Shown piece after piece: positions 18,001-24,665 of a DNA stretch of 39,862 nt. Under the pieces are notes generated by a model. The model did not search any database and was not told the origin of the DNA. It was given only the letters and a program-made list of their open reading frames with translations. The stretch is from contig CAMDCV010000038.1 of the NCBI GenBank assembly GCA_945890645.1, forward strand, positions 1 to 39,862, written 5' to 3'. How positions within the stretch are numbered: the stretch's first letter is position 1; each line of letters opens with the position of its first letter. This stretch comes from Akkermansia muciniphila (GTDB lineage Bacteria > Verrucomicrobiota > Verrucomicrobiia > Verrucomicrobiales > Akkermansiaceae). The position numbers were made by a program, and so were the translations under genes.

Positions 18001-18114
18001 AGTGATTTGGAATGGGGCGGGTTCGGCAGCTGCGGCAAACAATAAGGAAAAGATCGCCGCCAGTGCAGCGGCAGAGCCATTGATTTTACTCGAAAATTGA
18101 TTGGGGAAAAACAT
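15046..18114 (-). CDS. DUF1592/DUF1588 secreted cytochrome-like protein
   Basis: A 1022-residue exported protein with an N-terminal signal (AAALAAIFSLLFAAAAEPA). Residues 49-53 form a haem-binding motif CIDCH in a PSCyt1-like domain (DQYCIDCHEEGREKGKFRLD). The middle has the DUF1595/DUF1592 region (DYVYRQEFGEGE, SPRDASYAIAYALTDSSPD). Near the C-terminus lies a DUF1588 block with a second haem-like motif, CWGCH at 865-869 (GCHERMNPVGLPFEMYDDFG). The last ~80 residues (RQSIIRHAFRYFMGRNE) are DUF1585. These multi-domain proteins are typical of Planctomycetes and Verrucomicrobia and are proposed to take part in extracytoplasmic redox chemistry on polymers; this is family context, not shown here. 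It is upstream partner of the overlapping DUF1552 gene and is transcribed away from the GntR-like regulator. Confidence 0.9.
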   Translation of the reverse strand: MFFPNQFSSKINGSAAALAAIFSLLFAAAAEPAPFQITPEVAELLDQYCIDCHEEGREKGKFRLDNLAELPLDARLDVMNRMIEKVHFEEMPPKKKDQPTEEERKQLENWLAGVLEANNSSKLADKLRMPAYGNKVDHDKLFSGKYKDLPGFTYDRRWLISEFIFDAKMNKLLEFVGQRDIDGKRYQVIGENNRSGAKVNLTNPFLLPTHSGVRYYDTTTLDGGHLLTMLTNGKELSAYMMSRAKNRTYVPAIYAIMGKEWEHEKILTDRATYLNANIEPLLLDVFKDKHDAMLPKFTATKPSPPVKVGPDGKPVNLPGFDYAGMSNEDRAEIWAAIRRYSQDGKMDEAMIVRSEKDWVNAGLSEREIVVRVNYMRIYMDEFFKRMPKTVPAVPKPPSEAELAVIRTALLKHRKAGDNYRTIVAKCISDWSDGFRLEREKTGVTDEQIGQLVDQLFNKIIERSPDSQEFAEYSALVKSYVEKTGGAAAIEKLIQTLILRTDYVYRQEFGEGETDEHGRRMLSPRDASYAIAYALTDSSPDKELAEAASSGRLNTREDYRREVERMLKIRSQYYIIDESVELLSADSFTNIPIRKLRFFREFFGYPRALPIFKDNKRFGGDYISVSGRAVSEADMLVEHILEQDKNVFEKLLTTEDFYVFHSGNNEEMAKSSAQVRKIYDYFKDKDWRNFDALKLKEHLEFLKANEVRGVNPEVLAKSSGGKEAMGGFISTMSSYEDLLGKGQANAVPFSSTPGHGKTEGTTRTGKQMRGPEIAKSFNIDLKNWSYPTTQPTKMAHRKGILTHPAWLIAFAANTETDPIRRGKWVREKLLAGTVPDVPITVDAVIPEDHHNTLRTRLDKKTKEEYCWGCHERMNPVGLPFEMYDDFGRYRMEEFLEHPENLLEKRPDKGPPQEDLRDIFKTLPVDARGYLEGTDDPQLDGELKDALDLAERLGKSTKVRQSIIRHAFRYFMGRNETLSDSKTLIDADQAYVQSGGSFDAVIISLLTSDSFIYRKSIKNETYEN

Positions 18115-18269
18115 GTGAGAAACAGAGGGAATATAAAATTGGGCAGATCAGCATAGCTGGGCCATGTGGATGATACGTCGATACGCGAGTGAAAAATACG
18201 GAAGATTGGCGTCTTGCAAAAGAAAAATAATTCTTGCTAACCTGCCCCTTTTGTGGTCATTTGAGGCTC

Positions 18270-19343
18270 ATGTCAAATCAGCGATTTTCCTCCATTGCGG
18301 AACAAGTAGCGCAGCTCCTGCGGGAGGGACTACGGCAAGGTCGATGGCGCGGCACCATGCCGGGGCGGATCAAGCTGGCGGCAGCACTCGGGGTCAACCA
18401 CAAGACGGCCAATGCGGCATTGCAAATCCTTGAAGAGGAGGGTGCTCTCGTTTCGCGAGGAGCTGGGCGTGAGCGCGAGATCGTGGCAACCACACAGGTC
18501 GTTGCAGTAAAATTGCGGGTGGTGATTCTGCTTTTCGAGCCTGAGGACCGACAATTGTATTTTATCGTCGATCTGCGGCATCGGTTGGAGGAGGCAGGGC
18601 ATACTGCGTTCTTTGCCACCAAAACCCTGTGCGAACTGGGCATGAATGTGGCCCGAGTGGCCCGCATGGTAGAAAAAATGGACGCCGATGCCTGGGTCAT
18701 TCAGGCTGGTTCCCGCGATGTTCTGGAATGGTTTGCAGCGCGCCCGGCTCCGGCCTTCGCATTGTTCGGCCGGCTGATGAATGTTCCCCTAGCCAGCACA
18801 TCGCCTAAGAAAGCAGGAGCCTTGCTTGAAATGCTGGAACGCCTCGTTTCTCTCGGACACCGCCGCATTGTAATGCTGGTTCGCGAAGATAGCAGAAAAC
18901 CACAACCGGGCTACTTCGAGCGACTCTTCCTTGATCAGTTGGAAAACTATGGCATATCGACCAGCGCCTACAATCTTCCCGACTGGAACGAACGACCGGA
19001 AGAGCTCCAGCAGATGCTCGGCTCGCTGTTTCGACATACGCCTCCCACAGCGCTTATCGTCGGAGATGTCATCCTTTTTTTCGCGATTCAGCAACATCTC
19101 ACGCGACTTGGATTCATCGCACCCGAGCAGGTTTCACTGGTCTGCACCGATTTCAGTCCGCATTTTGAATGGTGTCGCCCCACGATTGCGCACATTGCCT
19201 GGGACAGCAATCCGGTGATCAATCGGGTGGTGAAGTGGGCTGACAACATCAGTCGGGGCAAAAACGACCGCCGTAAAACTTCGAGCCTAGCAAAGTTCAT
19301 CGATGGCGGCACCATCGGACCGGTGCCAGCGACTAAAAGTTAG
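18270..19343 (+). CDS. GntR-type HTH plus LacI-like ligand-binding transcriptional regulator
   Basis: A 357-residue protein. Residues about 5-75 form a winged helix of GntR type (IAEQVAQLLREGLRQGRWRG, then MPGRIKLAAALGVNHKTANA, then ILEEEGALV). The rest has the periplasmic-binding-like fold used by LacI/XylR regulators, e.g. LVSLGHRRIVMLV, PTALIVGDVI and EQVSLVCTDF. The ATG at 18270 is preferred over one 12 codons upstream because GAGG lies 4-7 bases before it. It is divergent from the DUF1592/DUF1552 operon with about 155 bases between starts. The simplest inference is a sugar-responsive regulator of the neighbouring secreted-protein genes; the ligand is unknown. Confidence 0.87.
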   Translation: MSNQRFSSIAEQVAQLLREGLRQGRWRGTMPGRIKLAAALGVNHKTANAALQILEEEGALVSRGAGREREIVATTQVVAVKLRVVILLFEPEDRQLYFIVDLRHRLEEAGHTAFFATKTLCELGMNVARVARMVEKMDADAWVIQAGSRDVLEWFAARPAPAFALFGRLMNVPLASTSPKKAGALLEMLERLVSLGHRRIVMLVREDSRKPQPGYFERLFLDQLENYGISTSAYNLPDWNERPEELQQMLGSLFRHTPPTALIVGDVILFFAIQQHLTRLGFIAPEQVSLVCTDFSPHFEWCRPTIAHIAWDSNPVINRVVKWADNISRGKNDRRKTSSLAKFIDGGTIGPVPATKS

Positions 19344-19369
19344 TGCTTCGGCTTCATCTGCCTGTCTTA

Positions 19370-22300
19370 TCACCGAAGGGTGATGTTCGCGTCGAGGTTC
19401 AGGAGAGCTTGGGCTAATGTGGTGAAGGTGGCGATTTCGGTTTTGTCTAAGGCTGGGTCGGCGGGCGAATCGCCGATTTTTAATAGGGACTCGGCCATGG
19501 AGGATTGGGTGGTGAACATGTCACGTTGCTCGGTGAGGATTTCTGTGAGTAGGGTGACTTGCTCGGCGGTAGGGATCTGTCCGATGACTTCGCGGAAGGC
19601 CCATGTTACGCGGGCTTCGTCGGTGGTTCCGCCGTTTTTCATGATGCGCTCGGCGAGCTTGCGGGCGGCTTCGACGAATTGGGGGTCATTGAGCATGACG
19701 AGGGCCTGCAACGGGGTGTTGGTGGTCATGCGGCGGGTGGAGCAGGTTTCGCGGGTGGAGGTATCGAAGCTAACCATGTTTGGCGGGGTAGTAGTGCGAC
19801 GCCAAAACGTGTAAAGCGAGCGACGGTAGAGGCCAGCTCCTTTATCGGGCTCGTATTTGGGTAAAAAATTGTTGATATCATTCCACATTGAACCAACTGG
19901 TTGGTATGGTTTTACAGGGGGGCCGCCGATGGTTGGTGCGAGCAGACCGGAGTGGGCGAGAGCGGAGTCGCGGAGCATCTCGGCGGTAAGGCGTCGGGCG
20001 GGGCCGCGGGCGAGCAGCGCGTTGGCGGGATCGCGTTCGCGGAGGGCGGGGGTGGCTTTGGAGTCTTGGGCGTAGGCGGCGGAGAGCACCATTTGTTTGA
20101 TGGCACGTTTTTGATCCCAACCGTGCTGGATGAAGTCGCGGGCGAGCCAATCCAACAACTCGGGGTGGGTCGGGTGTGCTCCTTGAAGACCGAAGTTATC
20201 GGAGGTTTCGACGATGCCGACGCCGAAAATTTCCTGCCAGATGCGATTGATCATGACGCGGGCGGTAAGCGGATGCTCGGGTGAGGTAAGCCATTTCGCA
20301 TAGCCGAGGCGGTTGCGCGGCTGATCGGTGGGAAACGGTGGCAGCCAATCGGGGGTCTCGCGTTCGACCTTGTCGGTGGGCTGGGTGTAGTCGCCGCGGG
20401 CGAGGAGGTAGGCGGGGATGGGCTTTTCCGTTTCGCGCATGGTGACGATCTCGTGGACGGGTTTTTCTGCTTCACGATAGGCAGCGCGGGCGGCGGCGAG
20501 TTTTTCTGTGAGAGCTCGGGTAGCGGGATCGATGGCGGAAAAGTAATAAGCGCGGAGTTGCTCGGGGGTGGTCGCTATTTCTGCGAGGGTTTTGTTGGCG
20601 TGGAGGGCGGCGACTTCTAGCGGGGTGATGGCGCGGGTGTGGATGTGGACTTCATCGATCATGCCGCCGCGTATGCCGGGGTCGCGGCCACGGGCGGTGA
20701 AATTGAGGGCCTCGCCGAGGAAATAATCGCGGGTGAGGTTGTCGCAGACGGTAGTGGTCTCGGCGGCTGTGCCGTTGACGTAGATTTTCAGGCCAGCGGC
20801 TTTGCGCGAGCCATCGTTGGTGACGGTGACGTGGGTCCACTCGCCAAGAGGAAGGGTGTTTTTGGTGCTGATGGAGGCACCGCAGCCGGGGAGTTCGCGG
20901 GCGAGGGTCCAGGTGAGGTGGCCGTTTTCGAGGAGGAGTTCGTAGCCGGAAAAGGGCACATCGAAAGAGGAAGTGTTAGCGAAGACGACAGCGCGTTTGT
21001 GATTTTCAGCGGGCTTGAGCCAGAGAGTAATGGAGAACGGTTGGTCGGCGTGATGGAGGTCGAAATCGGGCAGTGCGGTGAGGCTGTCGCCATCGGCGAG
21101 GAGGCCCTTGCCGTGCTTGCCGGGGGCGAGGCGGTTGCCGCCGGTCTTGGCGGGCTTTTTCGGGGCAACGTCGTTGACGAGAGCGCCCTTTTTTTCATGT
21201 TCGAAGGAAAATTTTCCGACGAGTTCGGGGGTGGGGAAAGTTTTTTCGGAGCTGAGCCAAGTTTGGAAGGCGGGTTCGGCGGCAGCGATGTGGGCGACGC
21301 GCTCGGCCTCGGCGACGGTGATTTTTTCTTGGAGATTGGCGAGATTTTTTTCCTGCTCGGCGGTGGGGAGCAGCAGGGCGGGCTGGGGTAGGACGGTGCC
21401 GCGGGTGCCGCCGCCTTGGATGAGGCCGAATTCATCGACGCTGTTGAAAAACGCGCCCATGGCATAGTAATCCTTGGCGGAGATGGGGTCGTATTTGTGG
21501 TCGTGGCAGCGGGCGCATTCCATGGTAAGTGCCATGAAGGCGATGCTGATGGTGTGGATGCGGTCAGAGACTCCCTCTTGGCGGAATTCTTCGGGAACCG
21601 AGCCGCCTTCGTTGGTTTTGCGGTGGATGCGATTGAAGGCGGTGGCGAGTTTTTGGTCGCGGGTGGCTGCGGGGAGGAGGTCGCCGGCGAGTTGCTGGAT
21701 GATGAATTGATCGATGGGGAGGTTGTCGTTGAAGGCTTTGATGACCCAATCGCGGTAGGGCCAGGCGTTGGTTTCGATATCGGCTTGATAGCCGAAGGAA
21801 TCGGCGTAGCGGGCGACATCGAGCCACGGCGTGGCCATGCGTTCGCCAAATCGGGGTGAGGCGAGCAGGCGGTTGACGACGGTTTCTTTCGCGGTGGGGG
21901 TGGTGTCGGCAAGGAAGGCATCGAGTTCGGCTTGGTGCGGCGGCAGGCCAGTAAGATCGAAGGTGACGCGACGCAGCCAACGCTCGGGCGAGGCGGGCAG
22001 GCTGGGAGTGAGTCTTTCCTTTTCGAGGCGAGCAACGATGAAGTGGTCGATGGAATTTTTCGGCCATGTTTTGTCGGCGATTTCCGGCACGGGAATTTCC
22101 TGCAGCGGGGCGACGAAGGCCCAGTGCGCTTCGTATTTCGCGCCTTGCTCGACCCAAGTTTTGATGATGTTTTTTTCCTGATCGGTGAGGGTCAAGTGGG
22201 ATTTGGGCGGTGGCATTACCTCTTTTCGGTCGGTGGAGAAAATGCGGATCAGCGCCTCGGATTTGGGCGGGTTTTCCAGGTCCCAGGCCATGGCCTCGAT

Positions 22301-22483
22301 GGCATCCGCGCGGACATCGAGCCGCAGATCCGCCTCGCGCTTGTCCTTATCGGGCCCGTGGCAGAAAAAGCACTTGTCCGAGAGGATAGGCAGCACCTCG
22401 CGGGCGTAGGAAATTTTTTGATCCGCCGCCTGGGATGGCTGTAGCGCCAGGAGCAGGACGAGAGATGGAAAAAAGCACTTCAT
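19370..22483 (-). CDS. PSD1-type planctomycete cytochrome protein with LamG-like domain
   Basis: A 1037-residue exported protein. Residues 1-20 are a signal peptide (MKCFFPSLVLLLALQPSQAA). A PSCyt1 domain follows with the haem motif CFFCH at 38-42 (KCFFCHGPDKDKREADLRLD). The DUF1549 (PSCyt2) domain begins near residue 140 (SIDHFIVARLEKERLTPS, FDLTGLPP) and contains ECARCHDHKYDPIS. The centre holds a LamG/concanavalin-like insert (SITLWLKPAENHK, GGMIDEVHIHTRAI). From about 725 the DUF1553 (PSD1) domain runs to the end (AKWLTSPEHPLTARVMINRI, TPLQALVMLNDPQFVEAARK). The frame is open 56 codons upstream, but that part is not signal-like, so ATG at 22483 is used. Such proteins are typically coupled to sulfatases or esterases in Planctomycetes and Verrucomicrobia; the role is unproven. 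Confidence 0.92.
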   Translation of the reverse strand: MKCFFPSLVLLLALQPSQAADQKISYAREVLPILSDKCFFCHGPDKDKREADLRLDVRADAIEAMAWDLENPPKSEALIRIFSTDRKEVMPPPKSHLTLTDQEKNIIKTWVEQGAKYEAHWAFVAPLQEIPVPEIADKTWPKNSIDHFIVARLEKERLTPSLPASPERWLRRVTFDLTGLPPHQAELDAFLADTTPTAKETVVNRLLASPRFGERMATPWLDVARYADSFGYQADIETNAWPYRDWVIKAFNDNLPIDQFIIQQLAGDLLPAATRDQKLATAFNRIHRKTNEGGSVPEEFRQEGVSDRIHTISIAFMALTMECARCHDHKYDPISAKDYYAMGAFFNSVDEFGLIQGGGTRGTVLPQPALLLPTAEQEKNLANLQEKITVAEAERVAHIAAAEPAFQTWLSSEKTFPTPELVGKFSFEHEKKGALVNDVAPKKPAKTGGNRLAPGKHGKGLLADGDSLTALPDFDLHHADQPFSITLWLKPAENHKRAVVFANTSSFDVPFSGYELLLENGHLTWTLARELPGCGASISTKNTLPLGEWTHVTVTNDGSRKAAGLKIYVNGTAAETTTVCDNLTRDYFLGEALNFTARGRDPGIRGGMIDEVHIHTRAITPLEVAALHANKTLAEIATTPEQLRAYYFSAIDPATRALTEKLAAARAAYREAEKPVHEIVTMRETEKPIPAYLLARGDYTQPTDKVERETPDWLPPFPTDQPRNRLGYAKWLTSPEHPLTARVMINRIWQEIFGVGIVETSDNFGLQGAHPTHPELLDWLARDFIQHGWDQKRAIKQMVLSAAYAQDSKATPALRERDPANALLARGPARRLTAEMLRDSALAHSGLLAPTIGGPPVKPYQPVGSMWNDINNFLPKYEPDKGAGLYRRSLYTFWRRTTTPPNMVSFDTSTRETCSTRRMTTNTPLQALVMLNDPQFVEAARKLAERIMKNGGTTDEARVTWAFREVIGQIPTAEQVTLLTEILTEQRDMFTTQSSMAESLLKIGDSPADPALDKTEIATFTTLAQALLNLDANITLR

Positions 22484-22486
22484 GAT

Positions 22487-22530
22487 GGAGGAAACAGCCG
22501 CGTGGGGTAGGCGGGAAAACTTACGGGTGC
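22487..22530 (-). promoter_or_regulatory. shared 5'-leader element, copy 1
   Basis: On the mRNA strand this 44-nt stretch runs from GCACCCGTAAG to GTTTCCTCC and stops 3 bases before the ATG of the PSD1 gene. A clearly similar 41-nt stretch (29645-29685) precedes the PDZ/DUF6288 gene at 27241-29637. Both keep GCACCCGTAAG at the far end and GTTTCCTCC next to the start. CCTCC is complementary to a Shine-Dalgarno sequence, so the ribosome binding site seems replaced by its complement. Function is unknown; a common regulatory leader is inferred. Confidence 0.5.
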
Positions 22531-22563
22531 GAGATCTAGATTCTTTCTGATTCAATAGATTGA

Positions 22564-22625
22564 CAGAGGAATCTATGCTTGTGTGTATTGATGGCTCTCC
22601 CATTCCTCTGCCCATCATTCCTCTG
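22564..22625. promoter_or_regulatory. triple CAGAGGAAT motif, possible operator
   Basis: CAGAGGAAT occurs at 22564-22572 and its complement ATTCCTCTG at 22602-22610 and 22617-22625, within 62 bases upstream of the PSD1 gene. Two copies in one orientation with an opposite copy at this density suggests a protein-binding region. A related CAGAGGGAAT is present at about 18122 between the DUF1592 gene and the GntR/LacI-like regulator, so that regulator is one candidate. Confidence 0.3.
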
Positions 22626-22788
22626 TCCATAAAGGCAAAAATTGCTGCCATTCCCTGCTTTTTACAATCGCTAACTCATTCCATCGTTATTTATATTAGA
22701 TAAGGAAGTGCCACCCAAAACGCCGCGTTGAAAACTGCCTGATATCTTATCGCGTGAGGCGTCGCCTTTTTACGCGACACCTCAAAAC

Positions 22789-22877
22789 TTTCTTGTAAGA
22801 TCGAGGTTTTTTCGGTTTTGTTCATGCGTAGCAAGAACTTGATATAACACGCCAAGTGGCTACAAATAAAATCTGTT
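22789..22877 (+). repeat. cassette-module leader, copy B
   Basis: This is the ungapped copy of 10989-11077, offset by exactly 11,800 bases. It contains TTGATA (22839-22844), 16 bases, TACAAA (22861-22866), and ends at the GTT of GTTCTGC (22875-22881). Upstream, similarity to the other leaders resumes at CCTGATAT (about 22738) and AAGGAAGTGCC (about 22703). In this copy a hairpin TGAGGCGTCGC / GCGACACCTCA lies between these blocks. Downstream of GTT it shares nothing with copy A. Confidence 0.7.
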
Positions 22878-22893
22878 CTGCATTAACTTCCAG

Positions 22894-23208
22894 ATGACGC
22901 TATCCACCTACAGTAGTATCGGAATCGCGCTTTGCTGGCTGGGTTTCGTCGCGATTGCCACATCGATCTTTCTCTTCCTCGCATCGAGCAGAGGCATTTC
23001 GATCGGCGATCCAGATGGAATTCATCTGCACAATACGTATTTCATTTTATTCAGTTGGGGTCATCGTACGATCCTGTTATTTCCTCTGGTTGCCGGGATT
23101 CTGCTAATCTTCACAGGACTTCAGGCTCGTAAGCAGGCCACGACAATGAGCGCAGAATTACAACGAATCCAAGAAGAAGAACAAGCTGGCTCATCCAACG
23201 GCGGGTAA
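22894..23208 (+). CDS. small membrane protein, first gene of cassette module II
   Basis: A 104-residue protein with two predicted membrane helices (IGIALCWLGFVAIATSIFLF, residues 9-28, and ILLFPLVAGILLIFTG, about 60-75). An extracytoplasmic loop contains GIHLHNTYF, and the charged C-terminal tail (RIQEEEQAGSSNGG) is encoded partly by the attC-like palindrome: the stop TAA at 23206-23208 lies inside its left arm. The ATG is 12 bases behind the GTTCTGC box of leader B. No family is recognised. The overlap of the gene end with the recombination-like site is typical of integron cassettes. Confidence 0.7.
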   Translation: MTLSTYSSIGIALCWLGFVAIATSIFLFLASSRGISIGDPDGIHLHNTYFILFSWGHRTILLFPLVAGILLIFTGLQARKQATTMSAELQRIQEEEQAGSSNGG

Positions 23209-23264
23209 CGCTCCTGTTTGAATTCAGGCTTCCTTACCCGCCGTGGATGGCCTAGACGTAGTGC
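23176..23264 (+). repeat. attC-like imperfect palindrome II-1 (88-89 bp family)
   Basis: The left box is GAAGAAC (23176-23182) followed by AAG; the right box is GTAGTGC (23258-23264). The arms CATCCAACGGCGGGTAA (23192-23208) and TTACCCGCCGTGGATG pair over 16 bases with a single extra A in the left arm. The centre has TTTGAATTCAGGCTT. It aligns along its whole length with II-2 and I-3. Confidence 0.65.
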
Positions 23265-23277
23265 TGAAAACCAATTC

Positions 23278-23817
23278 ATGAAACTAAGCATCCTCGTAGC
23301 CGTAGTAATTCGTCTATTCGCAATTTATTGGTCTGTCACTTGTGTGTTGGGTTTCCTTAGCGGTATTGGCATCGTGAGCATGATGTTTCCGAGTAAGAAT
23401 CCTGACGTCTTGCAAGCCGCCATACAGTTTATAATTCCCATCGTATACGGCACGATGGCCCTCTTGGCGTGGATCTTCGCCGGCACAATTAGTCTTCGAG
23501 TAGTGGGTCAAAACGATCCGAAGTTGCAGTTCAATGAAGTATCGGCAGAGAACTTATACACACTGGGAATCCTCGGTTTCGGGCTTTACTATGCAATAGG
23601 CCACTTGGCAGACACCCTTAATTGGATTCACTATTTGATTCTGAATCGTGCCGGACAAGCGCTCGTGAATCAAGAGGGCGGACTATCGCTGTATGATGTG
23701 ACATCAAAGATGATTCCCTGCGTGGCCGGAGCTGCTCTCGCGATACTCTCTCCGAAAATTGCGAAGAGGCTTGTCTCCGCCGGATTGGCGCGGAAGATCG
23801 ATGAAGAAGCAGAATAA
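23278..23817 (+). CDS. multi-spanning membrane protein of unknown function
   Basis: A 179-residue protein with about four hydrophobic segments: residues about 1-33 (VAVVIRLFAIYWSVTCVLGF), 45-70 (FIIPIVYGTMALLAWIFAGT), a segment with LGILGFGLYYAIGHL and one with GAALAILSPKIA. It ends in a charged tail (LARKIDEEAE). I do not recognise a family, although short membrane proteins of this type are frequent cassette cargo. The frame is open 20 codons further upstream, but that part is the attC-like element, so the ATG at 23278, 13 bases behind the right box, is preferred. The stop TAA forms part of the left box GCAGAAT of the next palindrome. Confidence 0.72.
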   Translation: MKLSILVAVVIRLFAIYWSVTCVLGFLSGIGIVSMMFPSKNPDVLQAAIQFIIPIVYGTMALLAWIFAGTISLRVVGQNDPKLQFNEVSAENLYTLGILGFGLYYAIGHLADTLNWIHYLILNRAGQALVNQEGGLSLYDVTSKMIPCVAGAALAILSPKIAKRLVSAGLARKIDEEAE

Positions 23818-23896
23818 GCTAGCTTATCCAACGGCGGGTAGCGTCCAGTTTGAATTCGGACTTCCCTCCCCGCCATGGATGAGCTAGAGGTTCGGC
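23809..23896 (+). repeat. attC-like imperfect palindrome II-2 (88-89 bp family)
   Basis: The left box is GCAGAAT (23809-23815) followed by AAG, nearly the exact complement of the GTTCTGC right boxes found elsewhere; its own right box is GTTCGGC (23890-23896). The arms TTATCCAACGGCGGG and CCCGCCATGGATGAG pair imperfectly. The left half reads GGCGGGTA as in II-1, with TTTGAATTCGGACTT in the middle. Confidence 0.62.
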
Positions 23897-23907
23897 AAAG
23901 AAAAAGC

Positions 23908-24477
23908 ATGAATCGATTTACCATCAGAAGATACTCGAGAGACGATGTTGATGCGATCTACGCAGCAGCTGATGAATCGCGTGAACATGTTGCTCGGTGG
24001 ATGGGTTGGATGACTCCAGAATATTCTAAAAAAGATGCCGAGGAATGGGTGTCACATGCGACGTCATCTTGGCAGAATGAGGCGAGCTACGAACACGTAA
24101 TTGTTGATGCTGCAACGCAGAAAGTGATAGGATCATGTGGACTCAATCACCTCAACAAGATCGATTTGGTCTGCAATCTCGGATATTGGGTATCTCGTAG
24201 CTACCTTGGGAGAGGTGCCGCTGTAGATGCTGTGCTTGCTCTTAAAGAGTTTGCATTTGATTCACTTGGATATGCGCGACTGGAAATTGTCGTCGCGGAA
24301 TCGAATCACGCAAGTTATCGTGTAGCCGAGAAGTCCGGAGCTGTCCATGAAGGAATCCATCGTGCGCGGCTGCGTATTCAAGGTCTGTCCCATCCCGCCC
24401 ATATTTTCGCTCTCATAAATCCAAAAGCCGAACAAGCCAGCACTGGGAAACTCGCTGCCCACACCGAGACGAAATGA
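23908..24477 (+). CDS. GNAT-family N-acetyltransferase (RimJ/RimL-like)
   Basis: A 189-residue acetyltransferase of normal length. The N-terminal strand-helix unit (FTIRRYSRDDVDAIYAAADE) and the acetyl-CoA-binding motif A (WVSRSYLGRGAAVDAVLALK), then motif B (LEIVVAESNHASYRVAEKSG, AVHEG), are all recognisable. RimJ/RimL-like members acetylate protein N-termini or small molecules including antibiotics; the target cannot be told. The frame is open upstream, but the ATG at 23908, 11 bases behind the right box of palindrome II-2, gives the standard N-terminus. It is the last gene of module II. Acetyltransferases are classical integron cargo. Confidence 0.88.
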   Translation: MNRFTIRRYSRDDVDAIYAAADESREHVARWMGWMTPEYSKKDAEEWVSHATSSWQNEASYEHVIVDAATQKVIGSCGLNHLNKIDLVCNLGYWVSRSYLGRGAAVDAVLALKEFAFDSLGYARLEIVVAESNHASYRVAEKSGAVHEGIHRARLRIQGLSHPAHIFALINPKAEQASTGKLAAHTETK

Positions 24478-24486
24478 CCTTTTTGA

Positions 24487-24522
24487 CGACAACACTTACC
24501 CCTATTGCGGATAGGCGGGGTA
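24487..24522. other. possible decayed attC-like hairpin after module II
   Basis: Ten bases behind the GNAT stop is CGACAAC (24487-24493), a loose left-box match. It is followed by the inverted repeat TACCCC-TAT / ATA-GG-CGGGGTA (24497-24522). No right box is evident. It could be a worn terminal attC or a terminator without a T-run. Confidence 0.25.
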
Positions 24523-24665
24523 TAATGGAAACTGGGGAGATTGAAACAGGCGAGAAGCCCTTTTGCCGAGATCACCGCTTAGCGGGACAGACGCGCTGAG
24601 CTCCTGTCGTTCTTGAAAATTCAAGAGATTGCCAGCGGCGGAAAGGGTCGCTAGGCTAGCCGGGA

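Noticed and set aside
19346-19378. CTTCGG...CCGAAG inverted repeat between converging genes as a terminator
   Set aside because: The arms are only 6 bases with a 21-base loop and no T-run; too weak to call.
20788-22035. 415-codon frame antiparallel or out of phase within the PSD1 gene
   Set aside because: Its composition is almost only Ser, Pro, Thr and Ala, a typical shadow frame of a GC-rich gene with clear domains in the other frame.
24611-24626. TCTTGA-AAAT-TCAAGA palindrome upstream of the spermidine-synthase-like gene
   Set aside because: It is short and occurs once; it could be an operator but nothing else supports it.
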